A stretch of 64,000 bases of DNA, from positions 64,501 through 128,500 of the forward strand of contig JAMKCF010000008.1 in NCBI GenBank assembly GCA_023634235.1, given 5' to 3'. Shown piece after piece: positions 52,601 through 57,904 of the stretch. Numbering within the stretch: the stretch's first letter is position 1; each line of letters starts with the position of its first letter. Source of the stretch: Pisaster brevispinus. Lineage: Eukaryota; Echinodermata; Asteroidea; Forcipulatida; Asteriidae. Position numbers and translations under genes: made by a program. The notes beneath the pieces were generated by a model. It was not told where the DNA came from and did no database searches. It was given only the letters and a program-made list of their open reading frames with translations.

Positions 52601-55600
52601 AAAACACAAACATTATCCCCTATGCAGAAATTACATGAAGTAACAAACACAAATTAATGTCCATTCAATGTTGCACTATCAGATATTGCCAAGATTAAGG
52701 TAAAGCATTAAATGAACACTTGAAAATGAATGCTACAAAAATGTGCATAAAAATGACAAAATGATGGTAGTTTTGAGAGTTTTGCAATTTATATGAAAAT
52801 AATTGTGGCTTCTCTTAAGCCCTTAATTTTCAAACAAAAACAGCAAACTAGGGTCCTTGGTCTCAAGCACCAGTTGTCTTGACCACGAGTGTTGGTCAAA
52901 CTTGGGTACGACATGGGGCAGAAACCAACATGGCACAGAACCTATGTCTTTTGGAGTGCCAAAGGTCAACATGGTTTGTCGTCTTTTCACTGGTATCCGC
53001 ACATCGGTAGAATTGCTACTGTACATGTTGCATGTGTTGATTACCATTCATTTTCCCTTGTTTTATTTTGTATTTTCATGTCATTAACTCAGTGCAAAAC
53101 AATTTTCGATCATTCTGGCACATTTTCTGTGCCTCGACAGCATTCATCGATGGGAAAACATCGTCCGCCTTCTTTGTTGTTGGTTTAAATGCTATCAATT
53201 GCTCCGCATAAATTGCTGAATGGATGATTTTGCACATAAAACTCAGCAAAGAAAGTATCATCATAAAATGCTTGTTTGTTGCAATTTGGATTTAATTAAA
53301 CGCATCCTGGAAAAGTTTCTTCTTGTGCACATGCCTGGTAGCTCTCGCTAAAGTTCATTCACAAGGACGATCATCTTGAACTTTCACAACAATATTACTT
53401 TTTTTGCTGGTCCCAATCATAGGAAAAGACTATGGACCTGTGCTTGTGCAGAGCAGAGGTAAACTTTACATTAAATTTGACAACGTTGTTTTCATAGGAT
53501 CAAGGCCCCCCTGCTTATTTCCCTTGAGTGTAAAAAGGGCTTTATCGAAGCCCATTTTTACATGAAACAAGTAGTTTATAGTTTCTAGCGAATAGTGTGT
53601 TTTAATGTTTTTCTGTATATTAATTTTTCATAATACTCCTACAGTGGTTATTTATCTATTTTGTCATCAGAATGCTATATTACTTTCTCAATAACAATCC
53701 AGTCAGTATAATGTCTTTCTTCCTAAATCAATTCAAGAAAACAATTATTTTCCATACTCTCATACAAGAGAAAATAATAAAGCAAATAAAAAACAAAGCA
53801 AAATAACTAAGTAATGAAGTCAATGTACGTAAAGTAAACAGAATAATAGAAAGAGGAGTAAGAATGATGATTTAAATGTAAAGTCAAAACTTAGTAGAAG
53901 TCAGCCTTAGGACGCGATAGACAGCCAAAGAATAAAAAGCCTAGACAGATATTGGACTAGACAGACAAGCAATCTAAAACCAAGCATTAAGCTACTTAAA
54001 CAGCAGCTTAAGTAGAGAATCTAGAGAATTCTTTACAGGCAGGCATTAACCTAGTCTACAATTCGTTTGCTAAAAAATTACATTTAGGTTATATTTTTTT
54101 GAATTTAGAAGGTAACAAAAACTGTGCTTCCTTCAAGTAACTGTAGGTTGTTTGTACATTGAAACTATTCTTACTTGATAAGTACAAACTTGTGTAGACT
54201 ACCTATTGAAGGTTTTGTAGTAAACACTGCATACTCCCAAGTAATCAACAACAAACACCTCGTATATCCTGAGGGAAGCAGTAAGGTCGACTGTACTCCT
54301 TTTTAAATACTTTTGAGCAAGGATGCGAACACTGCAATGGCTGCTTTGTGTATCCGCTCCGCACACAGCCCGGCCGGCCGGTGACAACGTGAATTGATTG
54401 GTATGATTGGGATCAATCAAAAATGGCCGCGGTCTGTAAACATCGAGCGAAGTAAATCGACAAATTATTTCTTTAAATATCTTTTTAAAACTTTATTTAC
54501 TTAAAACATCCAAAACACCCTGGTCAAGCTAAGAGGCGGGTGAACACATTGAGCTGGTTTAAACGTTGTCGGTCACTTCGTACCCAAGTCACTTCGTACC
54601 CAAAATATCATACCCAGATCACTTCGTACCCAAGTCGTTTCGTACCCAAGTCACTTCGTACCTCAATAGACCTGATTAAACCATCACTGTCATTCGGTGG
54701 CGTCTATGATTGAAGAGATATTAATTTTTTGGTTGATGATTGGTTGACAATAAACTATACTCGGAATCCTTCCAATATGAAAAGCCTCTTTGATCGGCCT
54801 CTTTGATTGGAGTAGGGTGATAATAATTGGTTGTACCTGACAATCTGACTGGTTGACAAAAATATACGCTGGATCCTTCCAAAGTCTGAAAAAATCCTCT
54901 CCGAAGACACTGATGTTATTCTGTTTCAAGACTCAAGTCAAGACTAAATAATTTTTCCAGCTTTTCAAGAATTTTCCAGCTTAAAAAAAAAAAATAGAAA
55001 AATCTTAAAATTGCCCACAATTCAGCTTTAAAAAATAATCTTATCTGCTCACAACTCCACTAACACAATCGTACCCAAGTACACCATATCATATGCGTAT
55101 TGCTTTGACATGGGTACGAAGTGACTTGGGTACGAAGTGACTTGGGTACGAAGTGACTTGGGTACGAAGCGACTTGGGTACGAAGTGACCGACCTTCGGT
55201 TTAAACCGCCGACCCGCCCCTAGGGAATGCGCCTCGACTTTGTTATCGGTGAGCATAAGAAAAAATGGGTCCGGACGTGTGGCCAAGGATTCAGGTTTCC
55301 TTGGCAACACAAGTGGGGCTAGTACTAGGGTCATTGTCATTAATTTGCAGCTAGGAGTAAAATAATATTTGCAAAATTTAATGTCATATGCCAGTTTGCC
55401 GTCGATTTAATTTCAACCACCAATCCATTTCTATACACAAGAAGGCAACACAATCATGACAACCTAAAAAAATTAGTCGTAAATCACTAAATCAGTCCCT
55501 CAATTACAACAACAATACTTAAGAATTCAGCAACTTTTTCTGAGTATTATAATGAGTAGATCCATAATGGACATACCTGTCGTTCCTTCAGGTTTTCTCC

Positions 55601-55741
55601 CGGTGCTAATGCTGCAAGACGTGATTTATTCTTCGGGTCTGCACTTCCTGGGTTCCGCTTGGACGTTGCCTTCATTCGGTGATGCCCTGCTCCAGCAGTC
55701 GGCCCGTTCACCGCTGTCTTTGCCGGTTCAACATCGGCCAT
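168..55741 (-). CDS. DNAH5: Axonemal outer-arm dynein heavy chain, DNAH5/DNAH8 type (C-terminal end off the window)
   Basis: Motor heavy chain of the ciliary and flagellar outer dynein arm; hydrolyses ATP in a six-AAA ring and slides doublet microtubules. I assembled 72 exons, all with GT-AG introns; their phases join without a break and their lengths sum to 12909 nt (4303 codons). The protein follows human DNAH5 closely through all domains as I recall that family: tail, linker, AAA1-AAA4 each with a P-loop, coiled-coil stalk, AAA5, AAA6 and the beginning of the C-terminal domain. Human DNAH5 is about 4.6 kb of codons long, so a little over 300 residues are missing at the left edge. Invertebrates usually have one gene for vertebrate DNAH5 and DNAH8, so the symbol marks the family rather than one-to-one orthology. 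No frameshift or internal stop was found. Exon coordinates are given in the block entries. Confidence 0.96.
626..1022 (-). mobile_element. tRNA-Leu-derived SINE (full copy)
   Basis: Read on the minus strand, a tRNA-like head (about 1022 to 940) has A box TGGCCGAGCGG, an anticodon loop with CAA (Leu), and B box GGTTCAAGTCC. A body follows and the element ends in an (ATT)n tail (646-626). The 3' body contains the GCGCCTTGAG...ACTATATAAG motif typical of LINE-like 3' ends. It lies in dynein intron 71, in the same orientation as the gene. The second copy at 16166-16590 defines the family. Confidence 0.8.
1130..2435 (+). mobile_element. Internally deleted non-LTR retrotransposon (LINE), antisense in dynein intron 71
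   Basis: Translated pieces match a LINE ORF2: an apurinic-endonuclease start ([13 protein letters not shown], then ICITET, then [11 protein letters not shown] after a frameshift), and the region near PPDADAEA. It then jumps straight to the C-terminal end of such proteins ([15 protein letters not shown] ... HPLNKFF ... LRSGRRWQ). The reverse-transcriptase core is missing and there are stops and frameshifts. A 3' tail of TGAAT-type repeats near 2415-2432 is like CR1/Rex/L2-type LINEs. The 5' limit is approximate. Confidence 0.75.
4685..6699 (-). CDS. DNAH5: Dynein heavy chain exons 61-66 (AAA5, buttress, start of AAA6, residues ~3584-3925)
   Basis: Exons: 6531-6699, 6222-6377, 5768-5923, 5378-5560, 4925-5168, 4685-4799. 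Conserved blocks include [10 protein letters not shown] (exon 61), [18 protein letters not shown] (exon 62), [15 protein letters not shown] (exon 63), and [18 protein letters not shown] with [14 protein letters not shown] (exon 64). AAA5 has no catalytic P-loop, as usual. Exon 65 holds the Glu/Lys-rich buttress helices. Exon 66 starts [15 protein letters not shown], the opening of AAA6, and ends in phase 2. Confidence 0.95.
6781..7104 (-). other. Unexplained 107-codon open frame in intron 60
   Basis: Starts [13 protein letters not shown] and runs uninterrupted between exons 60 and 61, with higher GC than most introns here. I do not recognise it, and the dynein frame joins correctly without it. 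It could be a relic of an inserted sequence. Confidence 0.15.
7446..12832 (-). CDS. DNAH5: Dynein heavy chain exons 54-60 (stalk coiled coils and microtubule-binding tip, residues ~3234-3584)
   Basis: Exons: 12610-12832, 10299-10400, 9936-10178, 8436-8564, 8176-8262, 7760-7897, 7446-7573. CC1 is the heptad-like Glu/Lys/Ala-rich sequence of exons 54-56 (such as [19 protein letters not shown]). The tip lies in exons 56-58 ([17 protein letters not shown], then [19 protein letters not shown] and [15 protein letters not shown]), and CC2 in exons 59-60. The tip is the part that grips the microtubule. Exon 57 begins [10 protein letters not shown]; its acceptor and first bases are copied 11 times upstream as a minisatellite in intron 56. 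Confidence 0.95.
8565..9390 (-). repeat. 71/74-bp minisatellite carrying copies of the exon 57 splice acceptor
   Basis: Eleven tandem units lie directly upstream (in transcript order) of exon 57. Each repeats the intron end, the TTGCAG acceptor and the exon's first bases (CTAATGGGTGGTTCTGG). Acceptor-equivalent first bases fall at 8638, 8712, 8783, 8857, 8928, 9002, 9076, 9150, 9221, 9295 and 9366. The 9150 unit has AA in place of AG. Unit spacing is 74 or 71 bp. Shared variants show that a block of about five units was itself duplicated, with one extra unit between. A degenerate unit follows to about 9450. Confidence 0.95.
10431..10762 (+). repeat. 26-bp minisatellite in dynein intron 54
   Basis: About 13 near-identical units of the form TGTAGCAATGGTGTAGCTAG plus GGATTA. 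A single further unit (12085-12112) lies 1.3 kb away, on the far side of an apparent insertion. Confidence 0.93.
10763..12084. other. Apparent ~1.3-kb insertion in intron 54, with degenerate GAGTCC repeats at both ends
   Basis: This stretch separates the 26-bp minisatellite from one stray unit. Near its ends are GAGTCC/GAGTCY-rich tracts (10780-10865 and 11920-12010) that share CCGAGTCCCACATG in the same orientation. It includes a hairpin element at 11277-11328 and a C-run at 11889. I found no coding capacity I can name. The insertion reading is inference. Confidence 0.45.
11277..11328. repeat. Hairpin: AATGGCC-GGACGTTT inverted repeat
   Basis: The arms AATGGCCGGACGTTTTGG and the reverse of GAAACGTCGGGCCATT pair around an internal AAGACTC/GAGTC step. 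It belongs to the element group that also appears at 22096-22384 and 33451-33669 (AGAGTCTTTCTTGAAGGCT motif). Confidence 0.7.
12833..13732. other. Intron 53 (900 bp), nothing recognised
   Basis: AT-rich, no ORF of note, no repeat found. Similarly empty long introns: 3740-4139, 28320-28870, 31032-32158, 39098-40058 and 40369-40574. Confidence 0.5.
13733..15498 (-). CDS. DNAH5: Dynein heavy chain exons 50-53 (AAA4, residues ~3009-3234)
   Basis: Exons: 15368-15498, 15125-15278, 14194-14358, 13733-13959. The AAA4 P-loop (GVGGSGKQS) is at about residues 3024-3032. [19 protein letters not shown] (exon 51) carries the Walker B acidic residues. Exons 52-53 contain the [17 protein letters not shown] block and [16 protein letters not shown], which closes AAA4 before the stalk. 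The intron between exons 51 and 52 contains a dispersed repeat with a palindromic core. Confidence 0.96.
14517..14935 (+). repeat. Dispersed repeat with palindromic core, copy 1 (intron 51)
   Basis: Clearly related along about 400 bp to 43430-43805 in the same orientation: both start at CCTGGGACA, pass the motif CATATAAACACAG (or GATATAAACACAG) and hold CAAGTTTGAAACTTG palindromes, then GAGGCTAAAC or AAGGCTAAAC. There is no ORF. It is probably a non-autonomous transposon. Confidence 0.7.
14944..15007. repeat. Imperfect inverted repeat next to the copy-1 dispersed repeat
   Basis: Arms of the GAGGCCTG/CAGGCCTC type with flanking TTCTTG/CAAGAA form an imperfect hairpin of about 60 bp in intron 51. 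Confidence 0.55.
15871..19905 (-). CDS. DNAH5: Dynein heavy chain exons 43-49 (AAA3, residues ~2655-3008)
   Basis: Exons: 19771-19905, 19367-19489, 18630-18843, 18107-18216, 17786-17965, 17151-17257, 15871-16063. AAA3 is the regulatory nucleotide site. The P-loop GEQGTAKT is at about residues 2660-2667; VFVDDINMP (exon 44) is the Walker B region and [14 protein letters not shown] (exon 45) is strongly conserved. Exon 49 opens with a short acidic linker ([11 protein letters not shown]) before [10 protein letters not shown]. The intron before exon 49 holds a SINE and a MITE. Confidence 0.96.
16166..16590 (-). mobile_element. tRNA-Leu-derived SINE, copy 2 (head truncated)
   Basis: Same family and orientation as 626-1022, with an (ATT)n tail at 16197-16170 and a tRNA-like head whose anticodon-side half is still visible. 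The head stops before the A box, exactly where the MITE at 16600-17100 begins, so the MITE or a deletion cut it. Confidence 0.8.
16600..17100. mobile_element. MITE-like element with ~30-bp terminal inverted repeats
   Basis: The left end TTTAAAGAGGAGCTCCAAGG continues GTCAAACTC; the right end, reversed, reads ATTAAAGAGGGGCTCAAAGG then GTCAAATTT. The ~500-bp AT-rich inside has no ORF. A TA or TTAA-like target duplication is possible but not clear. It lies in dynein intron 48. Confidence 0.7.
18411..18580 (+). repeat. 28-bp minisatellite in intron 45
   Basis: About six tandem units of AATGAGGTTGTCACAAGGCA plus TGCTCTGG. It does not reach an exon boundary. Confidence 0.92.
19656..19717. repeat. 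(TAA)n followed by a perfect 17-bp hairpin, intron 43
   Basis: Arms TAATAAAACCAGAGAGT (19680-19696) and its exact reverse complement (19701-19717) surround a 4-nt AAAC loop. The left arm runs into a (TAA)n tract. Confidence 0.9.
20215..22650 (-). CDS. DNAH5: Dynein heavy chain exons 38-42 (AAA2, residues ~2315-2654)
   Basis: Exons: 22404-22650, 21781-22022, 21424-21564, 20570-20816, 20215-20357. AAA2 binds nucleotide structurally. The P-loop GPSGAGKT is at about residues 2329-2336; [14 protein letters not shown] (exon 39) supplies the Walker B region, and [15 protein letters not shown] is the conserved sensor segment. Exon 42 contains [12 protein letters not shown], the usual lead-in to AAA3. 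Intron 38, between exons 38 and 39, is largely filled by a tandem repeat of about 75 bp. Confidence 0.96.
21100..21260 (+). mobile_element. Possible LINE reverse-transcriptase fragment in intron 40
   Basis: A short reading [15 protein letters not shown] resembles the KAAGPDGISGR motif of LINE reverse transcriptases. Nothing longer is recognisable, so the call is weak. Confidence 0.35.
22096..22384 (+). repeat. ~75-bp tandem repeat filling intron 38
   Basis: Four units contain TTTTGACCCTAACAGAGTC, then TTTTTCAAAGCCTAATTGAC and AAAGACTGTACTA. The motif is shared with the elements at 11277-11328 and 33451-33669. The array ends about 20 bp from the exon 38 donor. Confidence 0.9.
22994..25524 (-). 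CDS. DNAH5: Dynein heavy chain exons 34-37 (AAA1, main ATPase site, residues ~2028-2314)
   Basis: Exons: 25158-25524, 24746-24940, 23611-23745, 22994-23155. AAA1 is the site whose ATP hydrolysis drives motility. The P-loop GPAGTGKT is at about residues 2047-2054 and Walker B (CFDEFNR) at about 2097-2103, both in exon 34 and both complete. Exon 35 starts with the NPGYAGR sensor-I motif. Exon 37 begins VDEDEPLF; a 131-bp tandem duplication has left two more copies of its acceptor and first bases upstream in the intron (at 23286 and 23417). Confidence 0.97.
23130..23450 (-). repeat. 131-bp tandem repeat carrying copies of the exon 37 acceptor
   Basis: The intron end and first ~17 exon bases (GTTGATGAGGATGA) recur at exact 131-bp steps: real exon start 23155, copies at 23286 and 23417. 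Reading from either copy gives VDEDEPGFL and then a stop. Confidence 0.93.
24075..24470. repeat. Old SINE-like remnant with strong palindrome in intron 35
   Basis: Parts resemble the body of the tRNA-Leu SINEs (TGGGTTCTTTT, then TGTCCCATCCGAAG). Bases 24256-24278 form a palindrome with 11-nt arms and one central base (arm TTAGGACGAGT), next to GGACTAGTCC. Confidence 0.55.
25636..26331 (-). mobile_element. LINE reverse-transcriptase 3' fragment in intron 33
   Basis: Minus-strand readings match the C-terminal part of LINE ORF2: [30 protein letters not shown], then [19 protein letters not shown] and [13 protein letters not shown]. There are frameshifts between pieces. It ends in an (ATT)n-type tail at about 25640-25680. 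It is in the same orientation as the dynein gene. Confidence 0.85.
26438..32833 (-). CDS. DNAH5: Dynein heavy chain exons 24-33 (linker, residues ~1346-2028)
   Basis: Exons: 32615-32833, 32159-32460, 30791-31031, 30127-30326, 29241-29394, 28871-29034, 28112-28319, 27439-27600, 26858-27082, 26438-26610. This is the DHC_N2/linker region, the mechanical lever that bends across the AAA ring during the power stroke. Highly conserved stretches are visible: [15 protein letters not shown] (exon 25), [16 protein letters not shown] (exon 28), [18 protein letters not shown] (exon 30) and [11 protein letters not shown] (exon 32). Exon 33 ends at the linker-AAA1 junction (LVITPLTDR). No break is seen. Confidence 0.96.
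27855..28030 (+). mobile_element. tRNA-derived SINE, second family (intron 30)
   Basis: A tRNA-like A box (TAGCTCAGTTGGTAGAGTG) is present; the B box is decayed. Downstream TAAATTTTTCTTTGTTCA matches the copies at 36198-36420, 36775-36900 and 36879-37103. Confidence 0.7.
29935..29992. repeat. Imperfect inverted repeat in intron 27
   Basis: GGTCTGTTCCATTTC and, reversed, GGACTGTTCTATTTC face each other around a 25-30-nt spacer. The rest of this 732-bp intron (29395-30126) shows nothing I can name. Confidence 0.5.
32958..39097 (-). CDS. DNAH5: Dynein heavy chain exons 12-23 (tail continued, residues ~551-1345)
   Basis: Exons: 38961-39097, 38773-38858, 38319-38640, 37788-37994, 37327-37498, 36502-36647, 35612-35768, 35213-35491, 34812-34999, 34326-34443, 33755-34090, 32958-33193. 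Conserved blocks include [12 protein letters not shown] (exon 14), [12 protein letters not shown] (exon 15) and [10 protein letters not shown] (exon 23). Two low-complexity inserts stand out. Exon 18 carries a run of Asp/Glu (residues ~938-959), followed in exon 19 by a Ser/Arg/Lys-rich stretch (~960-1000). Exon 21 is Ser-rich (~1116-1154). Exon 15 uses a weak GTGGTT donor, accepted because length and phase fit. Exon 17 sits between two ~220-bp direct repeats. Confidence 0.93.
33451..33669. mobile_element. Small MITE-like element (219 bp) with ~22-bp inverted ends
   Basis: The ends GCAAAAGTAGTTAATGGCCT and, reversed, GCAAAAAGTAGTTAATGACC face each other. The inside has the ACCCTAGCAGAGTCTTTCTT motif shared with two other elements in this gene. 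It lies in intron 22. Confidence 0.7.
36198..36420 (+). mobile_element. tRNA-derived SINE, direct-repeat copy upstream of exon 17 in window order
   Basis: About 220 bp nearly identical to 36879-37103. The tRNA-like part holds CTCGGTTGGTAGAGCG and a degraded B box (GGAACAAGTCC). It is followed by TTTGTTCAAACCCAAATTA. Confidence 0.85.
36775..36878 (-). mobile_element. tRNA-derived SINE, reverse-orientation copy
   Basis: On the minus strand: GGATAGCTCAGTTGGTATAG, then GGTTCAAGTCCCGCTCCAGT and TTTCTTTGTTCA. The B box is intact. It is head-to-head with the next copy. Confidence 0.85.
36879..37103 (+). mobile_element. tRNA-derived SINE, second direct-repeat copy
   Basis: Direct repeat of 36198-36420 at a spacing of about 681 bp, differing by few bases. 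Exon 17 (36502-36647) lies between the two. Confidence 0.85.
40059..46920 (-). CDS. DNAH5: Dynein heavy chain exons 2-11 (N-terminal tail, residues ~56-551)
   Basis: Exons: 46786-46920, 45717-45804, 44115-44150, 42638-42798, 42152-42280, 41577-41804, 41273-41449, 40951-41064, 40575-40682, 40059-40368. This is the DHC_N1 tail region, which dimerises with the other outer-arm heavy chains and binds intermediate chains. Family landmarks include [11 protein letters not shown] (exon 2), the HLMFFYQ stretch (exon 3), [12 protein letters not shown] (exon 8) and [10 protein letters not shown] (exon 11). Exon 4 is a 36-bp microexon; it was accepted because both splice sites and both phases fit. Exon 6 has a second, duplicated donor 72 bp downstream (see findings). 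Exon 11 ends in phase 1. Confidence 0.92.
42080..42151 (-). other. Duplicated splice donor after exon 6 (possible 24-codon exon extension)
   Basis: The exon 6 end and donor (CAACTGGAATCCCAG/GTAAGTGT) recur exactly 72 bp downstream as CAACTGGAATCCCAG/GTAAGTGTT. The 72 bp between have no stop and keep the frame, so use of the second donor would add 24 residues ending in NQLESQ, a repeat of the normal exon end QLESQ. Both donors are strong. Confidence 0.85.
42891..43298 (+). other. Unexplained 135-codon open frame in intron 4
   Basis: An uninterrupted frame on the strand opposite to the dynein gene. I do not recognise the protein. It lies just before the dispersed repeat at 43430-43805 and may be part of the same insertion. 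There is no further sign of a gene. Confidence 0.15.
43430..43805 (+). repeat. Dispersed repeat with palindromic core, copy 2 (intron 4)
   Basis: Homologous to 14517-14935. It contains two copies of the palindrome GCAAGTTTGAAACTTGC and ends near ATGAATGGGAATAAAAG (GTGAACGGGAATCAAAG in copy 1). Confidence 0.7.
44151..45716. other. Intron 3 (1.57 kb)
   Basis: AT-rich intron between exons 3 and 4. It includes a minus-strand frame at 44782-44976 with a plausible acceptor before it but no family match; I did not call it an exon. No repeat recognised. Confidence 0.5.
46470..46550 (+). repeat. (ATTTT)n tract and G-run in intron 2
   Basis: T-rich ATTTT repeats followed by a run of eight or more G near 46539-46548. 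Simple sequence. Confidence 0.85.
49840..50430. repeat. Cluster of CCAATTGG-type palindromes in intron 1
   Basis: Over about 590 bp, variants of TTCCAATTGGAA, CCAACTGACTCCAATTGG and CCAACTCAATCCAATT recur many times in both orientations. The two halves (49840-50000 and 50130-50430) are denser than the middle. It is probably a degenerate palindromic satellite or a foldback element. Confidence 0.65.
54534..55217. mobile_element. Foldback/MITE element with (ACTTCGTACCCAAGTC)n subterminal repeats
   Basis: Left arm: GGCGGGT, GGTTTAAAC, GTCGGTCACTTCGTACCC, then repeats of CACTTCGTACCCAAGT (54571-54662). The right arm (55106-55217) is the same in reverse: GGGTACGAAGTGACTT repeats, GACCGACC, GTTTAAACC and ACCCGCC. 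The inside (~440 bp) has no recognisable transposase. Confidence 0.8.
55295..55308 (+). promoter_or_regulatory. RFX X-box match in dynein intron 1
   Basis: GTTTCCTTGGCAAC fits the RYYNYY-N(1-3)-RRNRAC X-box consensus with a 2-nt spacer and a near-palindromic GTTNCC/GGCAAC pair. RFX factors control motile-cilium genes, including outer-arm dyneins. The site lies 433-446 bp downstream of the start codon. Function is inferred only from sequence and from the identity of the gene. Confidence 0.5.
55577..55741 (-). CDS. DNAH5: Dynein heavy chain exon 1 (start codon, N-terminal residues 1-55)
   Basis: Begins [10 protein letters not shown] and ends GENLKERQ before a GTATGT donor. The ATG has G at -3 and G at +4, and an in-frame TAA lies nine codons upstream, so this is the first usable start in the frame. 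The segment is Ala/Gly/Pro/Lys-rich and probably disordered; I see no signal peptide or membrane segment, as expected for a cytoplasmic/axonemal protein. It is the least conserved part of the family. The join to exon 2 (phase 0, 46920) is inferred from the matching phase and from continuity of charged helix-like sequence; a small unrecognised exon inside the 8.7 kb intron cannot be excluded. Confidence 0.82.
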
Positions 55742-57904
55742 TACTAAGGCCTCAATGTCCCGTTCTTATGAGAGTCACAGCTCTTTAAGAGCGCAATATG
55801 TAGTAAATATACTGCCCACAATGCTAACTACTGTGTTTTATAGAAATAAATGTCATTTTACAAGGCTGTTTTTAAAGTTATTTTTATTAACTAGAAGTTT
55901 TCCGTACGGTACCACCAGCGGCCATTTTGGCTAATTCCCGAATTGTGTGTACAAAATCACCTATGAGACGGAGATCATTTGCATAAGCTTAGGCTATACC
56001 ATATTTGCAGTAGGGGAGCTTTCATCAGATTTCCGAAACAGCTTGCGCATAATGTGAAATTTATAGAAATTACATAATTGTTTGTTCACATCAAGTCTGA
56101 ATTATTACAAATCATTTTTGTTCTGTTGTAAATCATGTAGAAAGTATATTTCTTATGTGTTTGAATGTACAGTTATAATAACTGGTTGACTTTTTCATCT
56201 AAAATATAATGGACGAGTCTAAACGCTAAACTCCAACAACAGGTAGATAACTTTGCATTGACAATTAATGCACAATAAATGATTGATCTACATTGATTCG
56301 TCTGTTAATTTTTAATTCAGGCGATATATATAACAGGTACGTGGTTTCATTCCAACAATACTGCGCCATCAGTGTACTTCTTACTGTTAGATTTCAAAAC
56401 ATCTACATAACCCTGGATCGTCCAGTTGCCAGTGTTTGGTTTGTTTTTTGTTTTGTTTTTTTCTTCGTTTTCTGGGTGCGTGTGTGGTTGGGTGTGTGTG
56501 TGTGTGTATACATTTTGTTTAAAAGGGGGCGCTATTGCGCTTTTACAACCATGATGGGTGCACCACACTAAATAAACTCCCATAGTGGCCAATGCTAAAT
56601 GCTAAATATTCAAAAAATACTTTAAAAAAGTTTAAGTCTCTCAGATCTTTTTTCAGACAACTAAACTTTAGATTTCTTTTTAATTTTTGGTAGGTCAGCC
56701 GTTTGGAATTTGAACTAATTACTCTTGACAAAAACACCCCTAAAATATGTTTTTTCCCAAACCGACTCGCTGCCAGTTTCCATAAGGCATTCCTCCCATT
56801 CCCAAGCCAAATAGTACCAACTTCAAAGCCTACACATTTATCAAATCTTCTCACAAGTTGAAGCACTGAGCCCCAAAGGTTGTGATGCATTGTTATAATT
56901 TACACAATCTGTTAATTGCATGACCCCCCAAAACGTTATTATTCAAAAGATTTGGGGCCTACAAATTATGTTAATCAGCTTGGCGCATGAATAATTTGCC
57001 TATTTAGTGTGTGCACCCTGATGATCTAGACTAATCCCCTGTCTTTTTCCTCCGCAAGGATAAAGACGGGCACTGGTCTTACAGGCCCAATGATATCAGT
57101 GAATAAACTTGCAGTGACATAAGCTTTCAATTTCTGTGTTATGATTGGTCTGCTCCGAAGTGATGTAGTTTGTCACTTATGCATCAGCAGAACTGTACTT
57201 TCGATCGTCTGCTGCTGTATGTATAATGTTTGTATGTAATCAAGTGTAATCACGTCTGTATTTTTATACACGTGTGAAAGGGATGCGAGGGCAAAGGTAT
57301 ATCTGGCAGGATCCCGCCATGTGCTTAATTAAAGGCTGGTATCTGTCGCTATTCATGAGCCTCAAACCGTGACGTCAATAGTTCAGGCTCATGATGATCC
57401 AGCTCGAATTAGGGTGCTATTTGTTTTTGCCGTTTTAATAGAGGTTTGATCAGGATCATTGTTCAACACTATCAGACTAAGTAACACAGACCCTGTAGTT
57501 ACATTTATAAAAAAGAATCCCCTGAAAGAAAATAATGGTTTAATTAATACAAAAGAGAATGTTTAGAAAAGTCTCCATTTTAATTTCAAAAGAGAATGTT
57601 TAAACATTTCTCCATTTTCTCCCAATGTGATATGTGAGACTACCACGAACGCTAGGTGGCAGCAGACCCTACCAAGATCACTTGTTCGCATAAAATAATG
57701 TGTGGATAATGAGAAATGCGGGGGGGGGGAACTGATATGTCCGCTGCTGTTTACCTAGCGTTCCAAAAACCACCAATTCGTACAGACACATTAAAAGGAT
57801 GGTATTTTTTGAAACGTTGAACTTTGCCGTATACAATTCCCAAAAGCAGGATCAGATAATACAATCAGAGTACAAACAACGAGTGGTTGGATATCTTCGA
57901 GATC
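55742..57904. other. 5' flank of the dynein gene; intergenic
   Basis: Holds the YY1-like motif (55919-55931), a (GT)n tract near 56490-56512, a hairpin with TCATGAGCCT arms and a central CRE-like TGACGTCA (57370-57377), and a G-run near 57720. No gene recognised. Confidence 0.6.
55919..55931 (-). promoter_or_regulatory. YY1-like core promoter motif upstream of dynein exon 1
   Basis: On the minus strand the sequence reads CCAAAATGGCCGC, close to the YY1 consensus that often sits at or just downstream of TATA-less start sites. It is about 180 bp upstream of the ATG, so the 5' UTR may be short. No TATA box was recognised nearby. Confidence 0.3.

Larger units (their letters stand above)
46921..55576. 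other. Intron 1 of the dynein gene (8.66 kb)
   Basis: The longest intron. It contains a (GTACAT)-type palindromic tract near 48455-48480, the CCAATTGG-rich stretch (49840-50430), a C-run at ~52527-52542, the foldback element at 54534-55217 and the X-box at 55295-55308. Stretches 47000-48450, 50450-52500 and 52550-54500 hold nothing I can name. No nested gene was recognised. Confidence 0.8.

Noticed and set aside
52857..53188. Overlapping plus-strand frames in intron 1
   Set aside because: Several frames are open at once over a short stretch, with no recognisable protein and no splice support.
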